Shown here in pieces: positions 12,604 to 24,254 of a stretch of 64,000 nucleotides of DNA (its first letter is position 1; every line of letters begins with the position of its first letter). Below the pieces are notes generated by a model. The model had not been told where the DNA came from, did no database searches, and saw nothing but the letters and a program-made list of their open reading frames with translations. The translations under genes were made by a program, and so were the position numbers. Origin of the DNA: Zoroaster sp. YZ-2022 (taxonomy: Eukaryota; Echinodermata; Asteroidea; Forcipulatida; Zoroasteridae). Where the stretch lies: contig CM055831.1 of assembly GCA_029582265.1 (NCBI GenBank), positions 26,264,526 to 26,328,525 on the forward strand. Reading direction: 5' to 3'.

Positions 12604-12812
12604 TTAAAGGGGTAGTATCACGATCAACAGTACATGGAATTGGAGTACTCGTTTTAAATCAACTAATTGAATGAAACTAATAGCCCATATGATAAGGTTA
12701 TAATTATTATCGTTGCTGCTGCATAAATGAGCCAGGAATTTTCAGTCACTATGGTTATCTTAAACTAGGACACCGATTCCATGCCCTGTTGAAAATCTGC
12801 TCTGAACTCAAA
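12604..12812 (+). repeat. 224-bp MITE family, diverged copy
   Basis: Starts TTAAAGGGG and contains the ATGCCCTGTTGA block, but the right terminus is replaced. Related copies: 24961-25157, 54921-55100 and, inverted, about 59925-60110. Confidence 0.6.
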
Positions 12813-13749
12813 ACATGACAATTCAATATTGCTCAGGGAATACAAATTAGAAACAGAAATATTTAACTCAAAACATGACAATTGGATTCAAAATTCAATG
12901 CATGGTGTTGATCACAGGATAAAGACCGATTGTGTCACGGCCACAGGGATAAAGAACCAGCAAACCATAGGTAATGTCCTTAATTGCCCATGGCCACAAC
13001 CCCAGGGGTATTTATCCTGAGGTCAAGACAAAGTGTCACTCTTTTATTCCCATTCATGAATACCCTCCTGATTTTGTTGTAAAAAAATTAAAAACTTTGT
13101 TCCAAAAACTGGAACAATTTGCATCCAGAAACACAGATGCAGCTGGTGCATCTCAAATGAACTTACACAACTGTTTAAAGGGAAGGTACAGCATTGGTAA
13201 TGACATGAACACAAAATGACCAAATTATTATATGACAGCTAACTTCAAATATAAATTATACTTGCATTTAAAAAAATGAACAAAATAGAACATTTATTCC
13301 AATGTTTTCTGTAAAAATTGGGAATGTTTTTTTATACATTTTTCTCAAGACTTGACTCCACATTGAACTGAAACTGGTTGATTCAAGTACATCTTGGTTC
13401 AAAGAGAGAAAGCATCCTTGTAGAAGCAGTGATACCAACATTAAGACTGGTCTTAAACAACCATGTGATCACATCTCAACCAATCAGAATTCCTAAACCT
13501 AGTCTAAACTGCCTCTGAGTCATTTATGAATTTTCCAATTTTCAGGTCAACTAAACCAATTCAACTAAAACAAAGTCCCTTCTTTCCTGAAGCTAAGTTA
13601 ATAATTTATGACCTTCTCCCACCATCCTCCTCCAACATTCCCTGCTAATCCCCATCATTTCAAATGAATACTCCCCAGTATCATTGTCCTGAGTCATGAC
13701 TACAGCATTTCTTAAAATTACAAACTACTTCTGACAGTTTCATTCTTAA
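12813..13749. other. Intergenic, unit A
   Basis: Non-coding sequence shared with 25200-26180 and 55100-56010. No gene recognised. Confidence 0.5.
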
Positions 13750-13973
13750 TTAAAGGGACAATATCATCACGATCAACAGGGCATGGAATCTGAGTGCTAG
13801 TTTTAGATTAACTCAGTGACTGAAAATAGCACTCCACATGATAAGGTCATATTACTGTTGCTGCTGCATAAATGAATCAGTAATTTTCATTCACTGTGTT
13901 CATCTTAAACAAGAACACTGATTCCATGCCCTGTTGAAAATCTGCTTTGATCATGGCGATACTGCCCCTTTAA
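13750..13973 (+). mobile_element. MITE, complete 224-bp copy
   Basis: Begins TTAAAGGGACAATATC and ends GATACTGCCCCTTTAA, which is nearly its inverted complement. Inverted pairing continues through CAACAGGGCATGGAAT/ATTCCATGCCCTGTTG. There is no open frame, so it is non-autonomous. TTAA ends suggest a piggyBac-like TTAA target, but the class is inferred. Complete copies also lie at 26184-26407, 56014-56237 and 58459-58682. Confidence 0.75.
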
Positions 13974-14804
13974 CAAAAATTCAAGAGAAACAAATATTAG
14001 TACAAATTCAAATCTGGAATTTTCATTTTAAAATAAAGTACATTTTACCTGCACTAAATCTATATCACAGTGAATTGGTGACACATCACAAACCCAAATA
14101 TTGGTCAATATCAACATTTGAGAATGAAATAACTCACATTTGATCATGTTTATTGTAATAATAAAATGATCTATGATTATATTGAGCATAGTTCTATAGC
14201 TCCCATAGAGTAAAGAGTCAATGATGTAAGGATGTAGGGCAATGGGTTAAATGAGACTATGAATTTATCACACTACTCCTATGAGGATTGACCAGAAACT
14301 TATAACAATGCAACTGGATTTAGCAACTCCTGACCAATGAGAGCCTGACAATGCTGGGCAGTGGTCAGAGCTTTCTCAGACATTTCAAGGAATCAGCCTC
14401 ACTGTGTCTCAGTGTTTCAACAAGGGCTTTGGTTATTATTTACAGAAAAGTCACCTATCAGTCATGAATAGTGCAGTTATCTGCAGTGGTAAAAGTCAGA
14501 GAGAAGTTAGTATTTGTATTGTATTAACAAGTGTGAGGTATAATCATATAGCAAGGACCTTACTCTATGGTATAATCTATGGGATACTATCCTGTAGATT
14601 ATACTCACACTTTACAACACAAGCAGGATACAATATTATATACAACATCATGCAACACAGCTGAACTTTCACAATGAAGTTCAATATGCATACGTCATTG
14701 AGTCAAACAATTATGGAACACTGTATTCACTGTGTACTGTATATATCAGCCAGGTGCACCTATGACCTAATGACTTTGTCACATACTCTATCAGGAACTG
14801 AACT
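13974..14804. other. Intergenic upstream of TRIM copy B promoter
   Basis: Non-coding, shared with unit C (26408-27240) and inverted at 57619-58458. Contains a long inverted pair of GTATAATC-type sequence near 14530-14610 that could form a hairpin. Confidence 0.5.
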
Positions 14805-14942
14805 GTGTTTGTCAAGCGCCATTTTGTTTGGGATCCGTCCCTAACGTTACATGTAGCATCATTTGCTCTGTCTTCAACAAGAAAAATTTACTTCATTTTG
14901 TATTCAACTGGCTTCAATAAAACAAAGTAAAACCACTGTGAG
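14805..14942 (+). promoter_or_regulatory. Candidate promoter and non-coding first exon of TRIM copy B
   Basis: Same module as at 2070-2218: AAGCGCCATTTTG at 14814-14826 and a donor GAG then GTAAGC (GT at 14943-14944). The acceptor before the TRIM start (AACAG, AG at 16104-16105) would make a 5'UTR intron from 14943 to 16105. This organisation is the same in unit C. Confidence 0.55.
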
Positions 14943-16105
14943 GTAAGCTAACATTTGTCATGTTTGTTTAGATGTTTGGAGTGACTTCTATGGACAGTGA
15001 ATATAGTAATTATGATTTTGTTCGTCTACTCAGCAGATTGAGTTTTACCATACGGTACTTCCACAAGGTTGTGGGATCACAAAATCCTGTAATGAATGTT
15101 GAACTCAGTTTAGAAATTCTAATTCAGTGTATGATTTATTATAAGAAGTTGTCTTCTTGTTGAAACATATCTATATGATACAAGTTAAATGATAGTTGAG
15201 ACAAATCAAATCCACAATACACACTAGAGATTCCTTTTAGAAATAAAAAAAAATACTTTGAAATTGGAAATTTAAAAAACAATACTTGTCCACATCTTGG
15301 TATAGAAGTAACAATTTATGAGGGGACCTAACATCAATTAATTTTGGTACATATTTACTGTAAAACCAGACTTTTTCCTTTCACAAGTAAAATAGCAATG
15401 CATAATTGCTGGTAATTGCTGTTAAAATACCAAATAACACTGGCCATGCATCTTTAAGCAGGAACGTTTGAAAATGTTTGGTAAAATTTGAAGAAAATAA
15501 GTTTTTATATGAGATATTTATTTAATATTGATTTGTTGTTGGTTCACTAAAGTTTTAAGAAATTAAATAAGACATTGTATGTATACTAATACATGTAGAT
15601 GAAGTGAAAACCTAATCATTGTAATGAATTGAGGATGTAACATTCAATTTCGGTTTTAATCATTCTGTCAATATATGTTTAACTGGATTTTTTGTTAAAT
15701 GTCTGGTTTTAAAGTTCACAACTTTGGTGACCAAACACAATTTAAATCTCCAGTATTTTGTCAGCATGAGTACACAATACATCTTTAATATTAACCTTTG
15801 ATAGATGACCAAAACAAGGCTAAATTATTGGTATGGAGGGATAAGCACCTCCCAGGAAATGCCTTCCTTTTCGAAAATTGACATTGAAATTTGTTTTCAT
15901 GAGAACATGAAAAATAATTTGATACTACAGTAAATATTGTAACAAGATTTATTGAAAAATTGTATCTCAAAAATAATTTGAATCTTGTTTCGGAAAGTCA
16001 AATAACCTTTTAAACACTTGTGACAAACTTATTGTTGCATTACCTGATGTGAGCCTGATATTGAGTCTGATTTTACATTTCATTCCATACATCATTTATA
16101 AACAG
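14943..16105 (+). other. Inferred 5'UTR intron of TRIM copy B
   Basis: Bounded by GTAAGC and ATAAACAG. A 63-aa open frame at 14972-15163, also present at 27408-27599, changes at mostly non-synonymous positions between the copies, so I regard it as non-coding. Confidence 0.45.
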
Positions 16106-16115
16106 ATCTATAGAA

Positions 16116-17414
16116 ATGGCTACTTCTAAACCAACATTGGGTTCAGCTCTAGAGAAAATCAGCAAGGATCATCTTGAGTGCAGTATTTGCAAAGAGGTGT
16201 ACAGACAACCCAAAATACTGGACTGTGTCCACAGCTTCTGTGAAAACTGTTTAGATGAATACGGTACCACACTACCAAATACAAGGATGCTGTCATGATT
16301 CCTTGTCCTTTGTGTCGACGGGAGACACAACTTCCTACGATGGGTGTTCCAGGCCTCAAGACTAACTTCTATCTGATTGGTCTTGTTGAGGAGATCACAT
16401 TGCAACAGAAGTTGGTCAGCTCATCAGGCAACACAAAGCTTACCTGTGAATTATGCAATGAGGGAAATGAGGCTACACATCATTGTCTAGACTGCCCAAT
16501 GGATATTTGTGGAAACTGCTACAAAATGCACCAGAAAATTCCATCATTGTCCATTCATACCATTGCTACTTTGGAAGACTTTATTCAGGGGAAGGTAGCA
16601 ATAAAAGAGACAAAACAAAAACGTCGTCCAGAATGCCAAACCCATGAGGGTGAAGTGGCATGGTTCTACTGTGTAACATGTGACAAGTTGATTTGCCAAG
16701 CTTGCACTGTCCTACACCACTGTAAACCACAACATGAGTACATTGATTGCAAGCAAGCCTCGTCCACATATAAACAGTCATTGGCTCAATTCTTTACTCC
16801 CCTTGAAGGAGTTCTCAAGGAACTTGAACAATCTCTAGCAACTGCCTCAACAATGAAAGACAAACTGGGCATCACAGTTGAAAGAACCATGGCAGAGGTG
16901 AAGAACAGAGCTGATGAGATCAGGGCTGAGGTAACAGCTCAAGAGAGTCGCATCATTGATGAAATCAAAAACCTCCACAAAGATCATAACAACAAATTGG
17001 ATGAATATGAGCAAACAGTGAGTGTAATCTCACAACAAATACAGCATTCACTGGAGACCGCCAAAGATGTCACCAACAATTCATCAGATCCTGACTTCCT
17101 TGCACTCTATCCCACTATCAGCAAGGACTTGACATTTCTCAGCAGTCAAAGTATTCCCAAAATTGATCACAAGCTTTGTCATCTGAGATTCAAGGAGAGT
17201 CAGAGGGTTGGTGATATCAATCTTGGCAAGGTGGAGCTGCAGGAACCCAAGTGGGAGCTGTGTGGTGAATTTGGTTCAGGAGAATTCAATTTGGCTCGGG
17301 GTATTGCTGCTTGTCAACCTGGTGATGAGATTGCAGTGGCAGACTACTGTAACAAGAGAGTGGTAATCTGCAGCACCAAGGGACATCAGAAAAGAACCAT
17401 TCCAATACAAGGAA
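16116..17414 (+). pseudogene. TRIM copy B, RING/B-box/coiled-coil exon (frameshifted)
   Basis: Same exon as in copies A and C. The ATG at 16116 starts the RING. Five extra bases (GGTAC) after GAATAC, near 16260-16266, shift the frame inside the RING, so the first frame stops at 16298. From 16295 on, the frame encodes the last RING cysteines, both B-boxes, the coiled coil and NHL start. Compared with copy C it lacks five residues of the Gly-rich linker before the NHL blade (about 17265). The donor is GGAA then GTAAGT. The insertion differs from that in copy A, so the two RING breaks arose independently. Confidence 0.8.
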
Positions 17415-18509
17415 GTAAGTTTCTTATGTACACATTATATGCATTCAATAGCATGTAGTGTAGTACAGTGCATGCTGTGTAAAAACAAGACTGTGGTGCA
17501 GTACATTTAATTTCAAGTCATTTTTTAATTTTACACGTCAAATTCACAAAGCTACAAATCCATTAAAACCAAAAAAAGAAAAATTGCACAGTATAAAAAA
17601 AACGAGTGAACAGTGAAAAAAGAAATAACAGCCCCAAACAGAGACAATACCCCTGTAGGACTGCAAGTGAACTTAAAGAGATATTCTAAACCACTCTTTA
17701 ACTAAAATATCATTTGACTCTCAATTTTTTTGTTAGTTTTAAACAAACGTCTAAAAATACATCGGTCCATGCGGCTTAATTATTCAGCCAATTTGCAGAA
17801 AGAACACACTGCTGTTTAAGTATGTAAATGCAACACATCAGTGGAGGTTCAATAAACATGGCATGGGTAGCAGCATAAAGGGTTGTTGTGTTTTCATATA
17901 GTCAGTCGTCTGCTAGTAACATTAATTAATGTACTCCTTCAACTTCATCTTTAATTTGGGAAATTCTGCTTAAGAGTTAAATTCAATTGTTTAATTTAAT
18001 TGTTTGTCAGACAGCCATAGACCAGAATTATCACCAGAGTGTGTCTGTTCATCTGTGTTCTAGCCAGAACGCTTTCCAGAATCCCAAAGTGAAGTTCCAC
18101 AGATTTCCAGCCGGCCATAGAAGCTTGACGAGATCTTTGTGTGCTTTGTAATTTAAAACAACTGGTCAAACTCATTTGCAGCACACATTATTCAAAAGAT
18201 TGCCAATAAATAACTGCCACACTCCACTTACTGAATTCATTCATTGTTGTGTCGACATGACACTGAATGATGTTGATGAACATGCATGTAAACAACTCAT
18301 TGACATACCCTATGAATTGACAGACCAAATGATCATGGCATCTGACCAGTTTAAAGTTACTCTGAATAAAAGCAAACAAAAAAGTACATAAATAACTTTT
18401 AAAATTACCTCCCTGGTAATTTCCCATGTCAAATTATCCATTGAATGGTCAAACTTGTCCCTATATTGATGGAAAATCATGACAGATGTTCATGTGCACG
18501 CTACAAATC

Positions 18510-18559
<50 letters not shown>
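18510..18559. repeat. (TTA)n microsatellite
   Basis: About 16 uninterrupted TTA units followed by TATATA. It is absent from the matching positions in units A and C, so it expanded locally. Confidence 0.95.
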
Positions 18560-18565
<6 letters not shown>

Positions 18566-19469
18566 CAGTAAACTGAGCGTTAATTGCAGGTATACAATGT
18601 ACACATACACATAATCTTGATAAGTTTGTTTTCCCTCACTTACACCACACGCTATGCCGCATTGCCACGATGTAAACAAAGATTGACATCAGACTTTCCT
18701 GATTTTGAGATGCCTTCTAAATAAGGATATCCCGTATGTCATGTTGGCTTTGGATTATGATTTTTTAGGACATGATTTTGGCCGTACTAAAAATAATCTT
18801 ACATTATAAGAGCATAATTCTCAGACCACCTCTCTTGTGTTTGTCATAAGTGTATGTCGTAAGTGTTTGCCGGTACCTATGGGTTCCCTGGCTCTGGATG
18901 TTACCCCCGGTGGCATGTCCTGTCTGCCCTTAGAAATCCCAATGTTTCTGTGCGAGAGGAGGAAAAGGTTATTTCAGTATTTTTCCCAATCTTTTCTGCC
19001 ATGCCGCGGCTGTAGTCCGCGTCGTTACATTACCCTAACCCGAATCTGAACCTGAACCTGTGCCCGCTGTCTGCATGTGTTTCCTCATGTGGCACTGTAT
19101 GGCGCATGTTTCACTCGTATAATGCAATACGTTGTCCACTGCCGTATATCCAACATTGAACATCCGTTTATGTCAGGTCCCTGTATTCTCATAACAAGCT
19201 ATAAATTACCTGATCATGATCAGCATACAATTGCCCCACTAATCCAATTACTGCAAACAATTAAGCAAATATTCCCTCATATGCTGCTGGTGTGATAAGT
19301 TGTTTGAAGCAGCCACTGTCAGGCCCTTTGCAGTCTTAATGATTGGATACAATGTATCACAAACAGTTGGAGAAAAATAGGCCAATATGGCAAATGTTGG
19401 TAAAATACTAGTGTAAATATTACATTGTTCAAGAGTTACAGATTTCTGTTTGCACCGCTCAAACGTTAA

Positions 19470-19576
19470 GTCCGAATTTTAAAAAGTCATTTACGGGTAA
19501 TTGGAACCAAAAAATGGAACCGGGTAATGACAGTTTCAGTCGGGTATCTGGATACCTGGATACCCGGCACAGCCCT
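19470..19576 (-). repeat. hAT-like element end (fragment)
   Basis: Ends CCCGGCACAGCCCTAG, whose complement CTAGGGCTGTGCCGGG resembles hAT-type terminal repeats. The matching left end was not found. A copy lies at 33115-33227 in unit C. Confidence 0.35.
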
Positions 19577-19689
19577 AGCTATGAAACAATTATATTAGGA
19601 GTTTCTACATGTATTTCAGCAAACCGTTAAAGTAATTAACCATGAGTTAATGTGAAATTATCAATTTTATTCAGTTTCCAATGACCTTC

Positions 19690-19805
19690 ATTCTCCTGAG
19701 GACGATCAGAGCATACTGATCGAAACATCGAGTTGTACCTCCAGTTCTTTTCAGAACTAATTACTACTCAATTGAGATTCCACATGGTGTCACCGCAATT
19801 AGTCT
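19690..19805 (+). repeat. Dispersed repeat with hammerhead-like fold
   Basis: Contains CTGAGGA at 19696-19702, then a hairpin GATCAG/CTGATC, then GAAA. This order matches the hammerhead core (CUGANGA, stem II, GAAA) with one extra base. It is followed by a segment ending GTGTCACCGCAATTAG. Related pieces are at 25518-25602, 59240-59424 (inverted, with the core) and 59476-59570. Such motifs are known from Penelope-like elements; the assignment here is tentative. Confidence 0.4.
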
Positions 19806-20298
19806 TACCAATGACCTCTTAGAAAGTGGGGAAATCTCTATAACTATGAGTGCATTACATGTAGAATATCTAATTGCTCTCCTAGTAATACCTCAACAAA
19901 CATTAAACAAAATGTTTGAATAATAATTTAATGTAGAAATGTTCCACTTAACTGAATTTTCCTAGAAAAAGAAAGTGGCTCATAACTACATGTTATGCTA
20001 TTAAAACCTTCATACATTGAAATTATGTGCTACATGTACTCACTGGCTGTCATCAATTTAAATTTAGCCTATTTTATTTTCTGAAACATGACATTGATTG
20101 AAATAAATAGTGAATAATAAATCATGACAGTTCAAAGGTTCAAAGTGAACATTGGCTGTTGTGAATCCCTTTGTACATGTATAGGCCTTTGTGTCAAAAT
20201 ATGTAGAAATATTTTCATTTACTGTTCAGCTCATAAAACATAACACACATAATTGTTATATCACTGTGCTGTTATCTCTATTGTTATTATTTTTCCAG

Positions 20299-20915
20299 AT
20301 CCATGTGGCATTGCAGCTATACACAATAACTTAGTGGTTGTAGACCACACCAACAATGTCATCAAGATGTACAACAATGATGGCACACTTGCCTTTGACT
20401 TCCACACAGTGCCTCATAGTGAGGTAGGGAAGACAGCAGTGTCCCTCCGGAGTGTAGCAGTAAATAATAAGGGTAACATCATAATAGGTGATGTGAAGAG
20501 GATGGTGGTGAGCGAACACAGCCCCACTGATGGCTCGCTCATTCACACTATGCCAGTCCAGACAGCACCTTACTTCCTGGCCATTGATAATAATAGAGTT
20601 TTAGTCAGTGGTGGTGACCAACATCAAGTAGACATTGTTGATGGCAATGGTACTTCATTACTCACAATCAAACCAACAATCAATGGTCAGAAAGTTAAAT
20701 GCTGCACTGGTGTATGCTGTGACAGATCAGACATATACATTGCAGTGTGCAATGGGATTAACACTGGTCATATTCACCATTATGATGATGAAGGTAGATT
20801 CATCTCATGTATAGCTCAGGGTCTGTACAGCCCCATGGGAATCACATTCACTGCAGATGGGCATCAGCTGGTAGCAGCAGACTGGTCCTCAGTGAAGATA
20901 TATCACATAATGTGA
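20299..20915 (+). CDS. TRIM copy B, C-terminal NHL exon
   Basis: Acceptor TTTTTCCAG in phase 1 joins the exon ending at 17414. The exon encodes about 205 residues of NHL propeller and ends in the same VKIYHIM followed by TGA. Compared with copy A it lacks short in-frame stretches in the asparagine-rich loop (DNNRVLVSGGDQ against DNNNRVLVSGGNNQ) and differs in loop residues. All indels keep frame, which suggests past constraint. It shares the fate of its frameshifted exon 1. Confidence 0.8.
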
Positions 20916-21818
20916 AGTAATCCAACATGCTGCTGACTGGCAATCTCCCTTGTCATCATCATAATGGTGAAATGTCCTCTTCAAGATATGTTACCCAAAC
21001 ATGTAATGTAGAATCTTGAGTATCAATGTTACTCTATAGAATTAATCTTGTATCATTTATTATTAATGTTTGACATGACAAGAGATACAGAGCATATACA
21101 ATTCATTGACAATGAAATCTTCACTCAGGAAATTATTGCTGTTTTGATGAAAACAAAAATTACCAGTAAAATATCGGTGATACATCTTGTAAAAAGAAAT
21201 ATTTCACAAGACAAATGTCCAAGAAGCATGGTTTATCTAAGTACCTAAATGAATTAATGACAGGTCCTGCCATCAATTCATTTCATAGCTTTATCACTGT
21301 AAACATGGCTCTGATGTTTTTTATATTTAATTTGTAATTTTTGCATATTTTGATGACTTTTTAAAAGGAAAATAGTTATTTTCAGATAAAAAAATTGCCA
21401 TGAATCACTGGTGAAAAAATATTTGATCCATCTTTAAGAGGGAATTCCCCTCATTTTGCTTTTCACATTGTCTGTTGTGAAATCTCATTCACAGTTTCTA
21501 ACCAAAGCACTGTAGGTTTCTATGAAATCATTTCTGTCCCATTCCAGACAAAGATTACCTTCAGGAAACCCATGACTCTTAATATCATAAATGAGCAACT
21601 AATTCAACATAATAATTTTCAACATATATGATTATTGTACACTTTTAAAAATAAGCATTCATATTTAGCTTTATACATTATATTGAACACTTTTACAAAT
21701 GATAATCTTCATCAATTGAGTAATAAGCTTAATTGTATACATTGCAATGGGGGATGAAGCCCCCTCCTCCCGGCTTTGGGTATTTTGTTATCTAATTATA
21801 CCATGTAGAAGTTGGTTG
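20916..21818. other. 3' flank of TRIM copy B
   Basis: No gene seen. A 500-bp deletion relative to unit C falls near 21475. The short frame at 21048-21248 is also in unit C (34581-34781) but resembles no protein. Confidence 0.45.
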
Positions 21819-22595
21819 TGTTAAGAATTTGAATTAGTCCATGTAACTTCACGTAACTTTTATAACTATAAGTACAATAGTACATGTTGGTCGCAACTAG
21901 GATACGCGTCATTGTGCGTCATTGTCCCTATTCGCAGGGGCAACCGGAACACTTAATATTCCTTTGAGTGATTACTGCATAAAAGGACTGCTCGTCCCCG
22001 CGATCACCAGATTCTAAGCTTCGGTTTTACCAAAGACGGACGGACAGACAGTCATGTGGCTGCCGGGCCAGCCGTGAGGCGTTGCCCCATGGAGTGAGTC
22101 GAGTTCCCGCTGACACTACATCTTCCATTACGGTCACCATCAACACTACTCTGTCGGCCCGTCTTCAACCTACTCTTCTCCCTGCTGCCGGTTTTGGTCC
22201 CTGAGTTATCAACGCAGCCTAGTTTCTCAACTCCATGGAGGCATTCCTCTTAGTATTACTATTTCCGGTCCCCGAGCTGTCGATGTCGGCCATTCGAGAC
22301 GTTCGCGACATTCACGACTGGAACCTGCCCAAGGACTAGACCAGCACCCGCCAGTCTACAAAACCCCAGCCTAGTTTCTCATTGAAGGTACCTCCCCTCA
22401 AAACCATGAACGTCTTGTTATTTATTATATATATTTTCATTGAATGTGATTACTGTTTATTTGAACTGTTGATTATTTGTTATATTAAATGACTTATATT
22501 TTGTTGTTCTAAATCCCGACTCCCATATAATTCCTTTCAGTGGTGGTCTTTCCCTTTCTGTTAAGTTGATCAATTTGGTTCGAGACTTCGTAACA
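21819..22595 (+). mobile_element. LTR of a retrotransposon (777 bp)
   Basis: Begins TGTTAAGAATTTG and ends CTTCGTAACA (TG...CA). A TATA-like CATAAAAGG lies near 21977. Five bases later TGGGGGCTTATTCGAGAA (22601-22618) looks like a tRNA primer-binding site. Units A and C are uninterrupted here (for example 10280-10305), so the insertion is specific to unit B. The matching 3' LTR is absent. Confidence 0.65.
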
Positions 22596-22600
22596 GAAAA

Positions 22601-22618
22601 TGGGGGCTTATTCGAGAA
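22601..22618 (+). other. Candidate primer-binding site of the LTR element
   Basis: TGG-initiated 18-mer directly after the LTR, as expected for minus-strand priming from a tRNA 3' end. The exact tRNA cannot be named from the sequence alone. Confidence 0.5.
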
Positions 22619-22710
22619 AGACCGTTTACAAGCTCAACTGATCTATCCGTTTGAATTCAATATTTTGTGGTTTTTCAAATTTTTGATTACCTTTTGGAAA
22701 TTGTCCGAAA

Positions 22711-23031
22711 ATGGCGGACGCACAAAAATCCAAATTCAGTTTTACTTCTGCTGAAGAACTTTTAAGCAGATCCGATTTAACTGTTGAAATCGTTGATGAA
22801 TTAACCAAAGATCAGTTGTGTGCCGTTGCACAATCCCTTGGAGTCAAGGTATTTAGTGGAGCAAGAAAGAGTTATTTAAACCGTACTGTTTGCCATGCCT
22901 TAGTTCAAAATGGTTTAATAGAAAGTGATGAAAGCATTTCAACACAGTCTATCGATCCAAAAGATCAAGTTGAAATCTTAAAATTACAGTTGAAACTTAA
23001 AGAGACTGACAAAGAACTAAATAAATACTAA
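22711..23031 (+). pseudogene. Gag N-terminal fragment of the LTR retrotransposon
   Basis: ATG at 22711 opens 106 codons. Residues about 31-70 (LTKDQLCAVAQSLGV...) resemble the SAP-like helix-extended-helix segment found at the start of some Ty3/Gypsy Gag proteins, and a Lys/Glu-rich coiled segment follows. The frame runs off at the junction with unit sequence (about 23018), where the stop codon is supplied by host DNA. Capsid, nucleocapsid and Pol are absent, so the element is a dead 5' fragment: LTR, leader and partial gag. Confidence 0.55.
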
Positions 23032-24234
23032 GCACTGTACATTATCTATATATATGAGCATGATTCCATGTGGATCCAGTCTCTTGTAGAGTCTTCAATG
23101 AGGGTAATGACCTTCATTATACTGTCATTTATTTAGTTGCTACAGTTCATCATACTCATGTGCATCACCAGGGAGGTTTGAAGGATGTGAACAAATCTCC
23201 TTCTAGATTTGGATTCTATATTTTAATGAAGAAGCAAAGATGCCACTTCTTTTCTTAAAAAAAACCAACAACAACAATTTATGTGATAATGTGAACATTT
23301 GAATACATTTACAAATGTTCAACTCATAATGAAATTCCTGGTGACATGCATGATACTATGTAATGTTTATATTCAAGTCTTGTGTACTTTTATCAATTGT
23401 TGGAATCTAATGAACCTTCTTAATAAGGTCAATCCAATTCTATTTCTGAATGAATGTATTTGTACAGGGAGGTTACACTTTTGCTAAATTTCTTCTACAA
23501 GTTTGCTTACTTTCAAGATCTGCATTTATCAACCAACCTGTGAAAGTTTCAGCTTAATGAGGTTGTGTCTTTAATGTCAAAATAGTGAAAATACCTTTAA
23601 ATTGTTTGTATTTATTATAATTTTGTGTCTCATTCAGTCAGAACTTCAGTCAAGAAATGATTTCATAAATTTGTATTTATATGATAGTTCCTCAGACAGA
23701 AAGATTTCAAGAGATGTTTGATTCCATCATCAACTTTACACCAAGTACATTATATGTAAAACTATATGTAACCTCCCTTTAAGGAAATTATTGTTGTTTT
23801 GTAATTCCACAATTTGTCCATTCCTCAATGGAGTAACTAAATTTCAAGCCACTGAAAACCTCAAACTTGTGCTCTAATGTTTCTTTGCTGATGAATTTCA
23901 ACATAAATATTCATTTGCAGACTTTCAAGGACATTTGTTTCACAATCTCTCCTTTAATTACTGGTATATCATCTAGAGACTTTTGGTTTATTGACTATTA
24001 TTATGTGATTGTTGATTAAGTTCAATTTAGTTTCAATAAGATTTAATTTACATGTACTTGTCATTTATATTGCAATCCATAAAGCTCTCTCTGCATGTAC
24101 ATAGATCTTATCAAAATAAAATATCGTACAAATTTAATTTTGTGAATAAAATAAATCATATGAATAAATCATATCTATGAATGTATAACTTTGAATCATT
24201 TTCATTTCTTTTGGTTGTATACCATGGGTTTATC
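23032..24234. other. Intergenic, unit B
   Basis: Same sequence as units A and C without the SINE-like insert. No gene recognised. Confidence 0.5.
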
Positions 24235-24254
24235 GGGGGGGGGGGGGGGGGGGG
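24235..24254. repeat. Poly(G) tract, 20 G
   Basis: An uninterrupted run of 20 G, absent from the matching positions of units A and C. Similar shorter runs are at 2704-2716 and 4096-4110. Confidence 0.95.

Larger units (their letters stand above)
5132..16115. repeat. Segmental duplication unit A
   Basis: First of three direct copies measured from one TRIM start codon to the next (about 11.0 kb). It contains the TRIM A gene, the intergenic MITEs and the promoter module for copy B. It holds the SINE-like insert (11307-11511) and the candidate minus-strand exon (9612-9723), but lacks the intron segment shared by B (about 18.7-20.1 kb) and C. Confidence 0.85.
17415..20298 (+). other. Intron of TRIM copy B
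   Basis: GTAAGTTTCTTATG to TTTTTCCAG. Contains a TTA microsatellite (18510-18559), a hAT-like terminal sequence (about 19470-19575) and a ribozyme-like repeat (19690-19805). No coding sequence. Confidence 0.7.

Noticed and set aside
14972..15163. 63-codon frame repeated in units B and C (27408-27599)
   Set aside because: Differences between copies are mostly non-synonymous, it lies in the inferred 5'UTR intron and matches no family.
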